Assembly: GCA_001725215.1 (NCBI GenBank)
Contig: MEFT01000107.1
Span: 1 to 8,409, forward strand
Length of the DNA: 8,409 bases
Reading direction: 5' to 3'
Source: Clostridium sp. SCN 57-10
GTDB lineage: Bacteria > Bacillota > Clostridia > Oscillospirales > Butyricicoccaceae
Shown here in pieces: positions 7,245-8,409 of this stretch; within the stretch, counting starts at the first letter, position 1; each line of letters starts with the position of its first letter. The translations under genes were made by a program, and so were the position numbers. Below the pieces are notes generated by a model that worked only from the letters and a program-made list of their open reading frames with translations, did no database searches and was not told the DNA's origin.

Positions 7245-8409
7245 ATTGGTGTGAAACAACCTCGCCGAACAGCTCGCAGCCTGCGGCATCGTAAATCTTG
7301 ACCATAACGAACGTGCCCTCCGGCACCTCTTCTTCGAAGTAAACTACCCCGTCGATCTCAGGGGCATCCATATAGGTTCGCCCATAGCGCTGACCGTTTT
7401 CATCCACGCCGCAGCAAAGAACTTCGAGCGTACGGCCCACGAATCGCGCCGACGTTTCATTCATGATATTCTGCTGCAGCGAGAACAGCTCCGCGCGGCG
7501 GCTCTCTTTGATCTCCTCGGGAATCTGGTCAGGCATGTCGTAAGCGGGCGACCCTTCTTCGCGCGAATAACAGAAAACGCCCGCGCGCTCAAGCCGGTAT
7601 TCTGCCAAAAAGTCATAAAGCTCGTTATACTCCTCGTCGGTCTCCCCAGGGAAGCCGACAATCAGGCTTGTGCGAATGACCGCTTCGGGCATAAGCGCGC
7701 GAATTTTTTCAATGCGCTCGCGGATGAGCGCCCCGTTGCCGCGGCGATTCATATCGCGCAGCACGCGGTCGCTGATGTGCTGCAGCGGAATATCAAAGTA
7801 GCGCAGCACCTTCGGATTGCGCGCGATGACGGCAAGCAGGCTGTCATCCAGCTCATCCGGATACAAATAATGCAGGCGGATCCAGTGAAGCCCCTCTATG
7901 GCGCACAGCTTATCAACCAGTTCGTCGAGACATCGCTTGCCGTAAAGGTCGGTTCCGTAACGGCTGATGTCCTGCGCGACGACCATCAGCTCGCGCGTTC
8001 CGTTTTGAGCCAGCTGCTCGGCTTCGGCTAAAAGTTCTTCCATCGGACGGCTGCGGAACGGCCCGCGCAAGGTGGGGATCACACAGTAGGCGCAGCGGTT
8101 GTCGCACCCCTCCGCAATGCGTAGATATGCGGAATACTGCGGCGTCAGCAGTGCGCGCGCGCCCGAAAGACCGGCCTGCGATGCGTCTGCAAACCGCGCC
8201 ACCCGCTCGCCTCGCAGCGCGCCCTGCACTGCCTCGACGATATCCTGATAGCTTCCGGTGCCGAGTGCAGCATCCACTTCGGGCAGTTCGGTGAGAAATT
8301 CCTCCCGATAGCGCTGCGTCAGACACCCGGCGGCGACAATGGCCTTTAGCTCTCCGGTTTTCTTGAGCTCGCCCAGCTCGAGCAAAATGTCAATTGCCTC
8401 GCGCTGCGC
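7243..8409 (-). CDS. rimO: Ribosomal protein uS12 methylthiotransferase RimO (5' end missing)
   Basis: RimO is a radical-SAM enzyme that adds a methylthio group to a conserved aspartate of ribosomal protein uS12 (Asp88 in E. coli). The reading frame is open through base 8409, so the true start lies outside and roughly 60 N-terminal residues, with the first cysteines of the auxiliary cluster domain, are missing. What remains shows the third such cysteine in VAAGCLTQRY (about 8331-8302), the radical-SAM cluster CDNRCAYC (cysteine codons at 8106-8104, 8094-8092 and 8085-8083), the RimO-typical FDIPLQHISDRVLRDMNRRG region, VGFPGETDEEY and a C-terminal TRAM domain. YMDAPEIDG near the C-terminus favours RimO over the tRNA-modifying relatives MiaB and MtaB. 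A TTG at 8385 is an internal codon, not the start. The stop lies in the pgsA ribosome binding site. Confidence 0.95.
   Translation of the reverse strand, partial: AQREAIDILLELGELKKTGELKAIVAAGCLTQRYREEFLTELPEVDAALGTGSYQDIVEAVQGALRGERVARFADASQAGLSGARALLTPQYSAYLRIAEGCDNRCAYCVIPTLRGPFRSRPMEELLAEAEQLAQNGTRELMVVAQDISRYGTDLYGKRCLDELVDKLCAIEGLHWIRLHYLYPDELDDSLLAVIARNPKVLRYFDIPLQHISDRVLRDMNRRGNGALIRERIEKIRALMPEAVIRTSLIVGFPGETDEEYNELYDFLAEYRLERAGVFCYSREEGSPAYDMPDQIPEEIKESRRAELFSLQQNIMNETSARFVGRTLEVLCCGVDENGQRYGRTYMDAPEIDGVVYFEEEVPEGTFVMVKIYDAAGCELFGEVVSHQ

Noticed and set aside
7233..7289. N-terminal extension of PgsA to the in-frame ATG at 7289
   Set aside because: The extension overlaps rimO, lacks hydrophobic or conserved character, and a perfect AGGAGG fixes the start at 7232.

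Overview
The window is a compact block of ordinary bacterial housekeeping genes, all read from the minus strand, so transcription runs from base 8409 towards base 1. Gene content and order (a stand-alone MreB/Mbl next to comF and recD2, with rimO-pgsA upstream), strong AGGAGG-type ribosome binding sites and a fairly high GC content point to a Gram-positive anaerobe of the Clostridia, possibly an Oscillospirales- or Christensenellales-like lineage. That placement is inference from protein character and synteny, not a computed result.

In transcription order: a 5'-truncated rimO (ribosomal protein uS12 methylthiotransferase), pgsA (phosphatidylglycerophosphate synthase), cysS (cysteinyl-tRNA synthetase), a COG2426-type small membrane protein, recD2 (5'-3' DNA helicase), comF (phosphoribosyltransferase-like competence protein), mreB/mbl (cytoskeletal ATPase), a histidine-phosphatase family enzyme, and the first 20 codons of a membrane protein that resembles an AEC-type permease.

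rimO to comF looks like one tightly packed operon. The rimO stop codon lies in the pgsA ribosome binding site, pgsA and cysS overlap by ATGA, and the later gaps are 45, 21 and 27 bases with no visible terminator. A good promoter (TTGAAA, 17 bases, TATAAT) straddles the end of comF and starts an mreB unit. That unit ends at a strong intrinsic terminator whose U-tract abuts the ribosome binding site of the phosphatase gene. The phosphatase and the truncated permease overlap by one base (TAATG).

The genes do not form one pathway. They cover translation quality (RimO, CysS), phospholipid synthesis (PgsA), DNA repair and uptake (RecD2, ComF) and cell shape (MreB). I found no mobile element, CRISPR array, RNA gene, phage gene or repeat family, and no gene-free stretch over 300 bases; the longest gap is about 64 bases. 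I do not see a previously undescribed system here. The most interesting points are regulatory: the terminator-to-ribosome-binding-site junction, the embedded mreB promoter, and the absence of room for a T-box leader before cysS.
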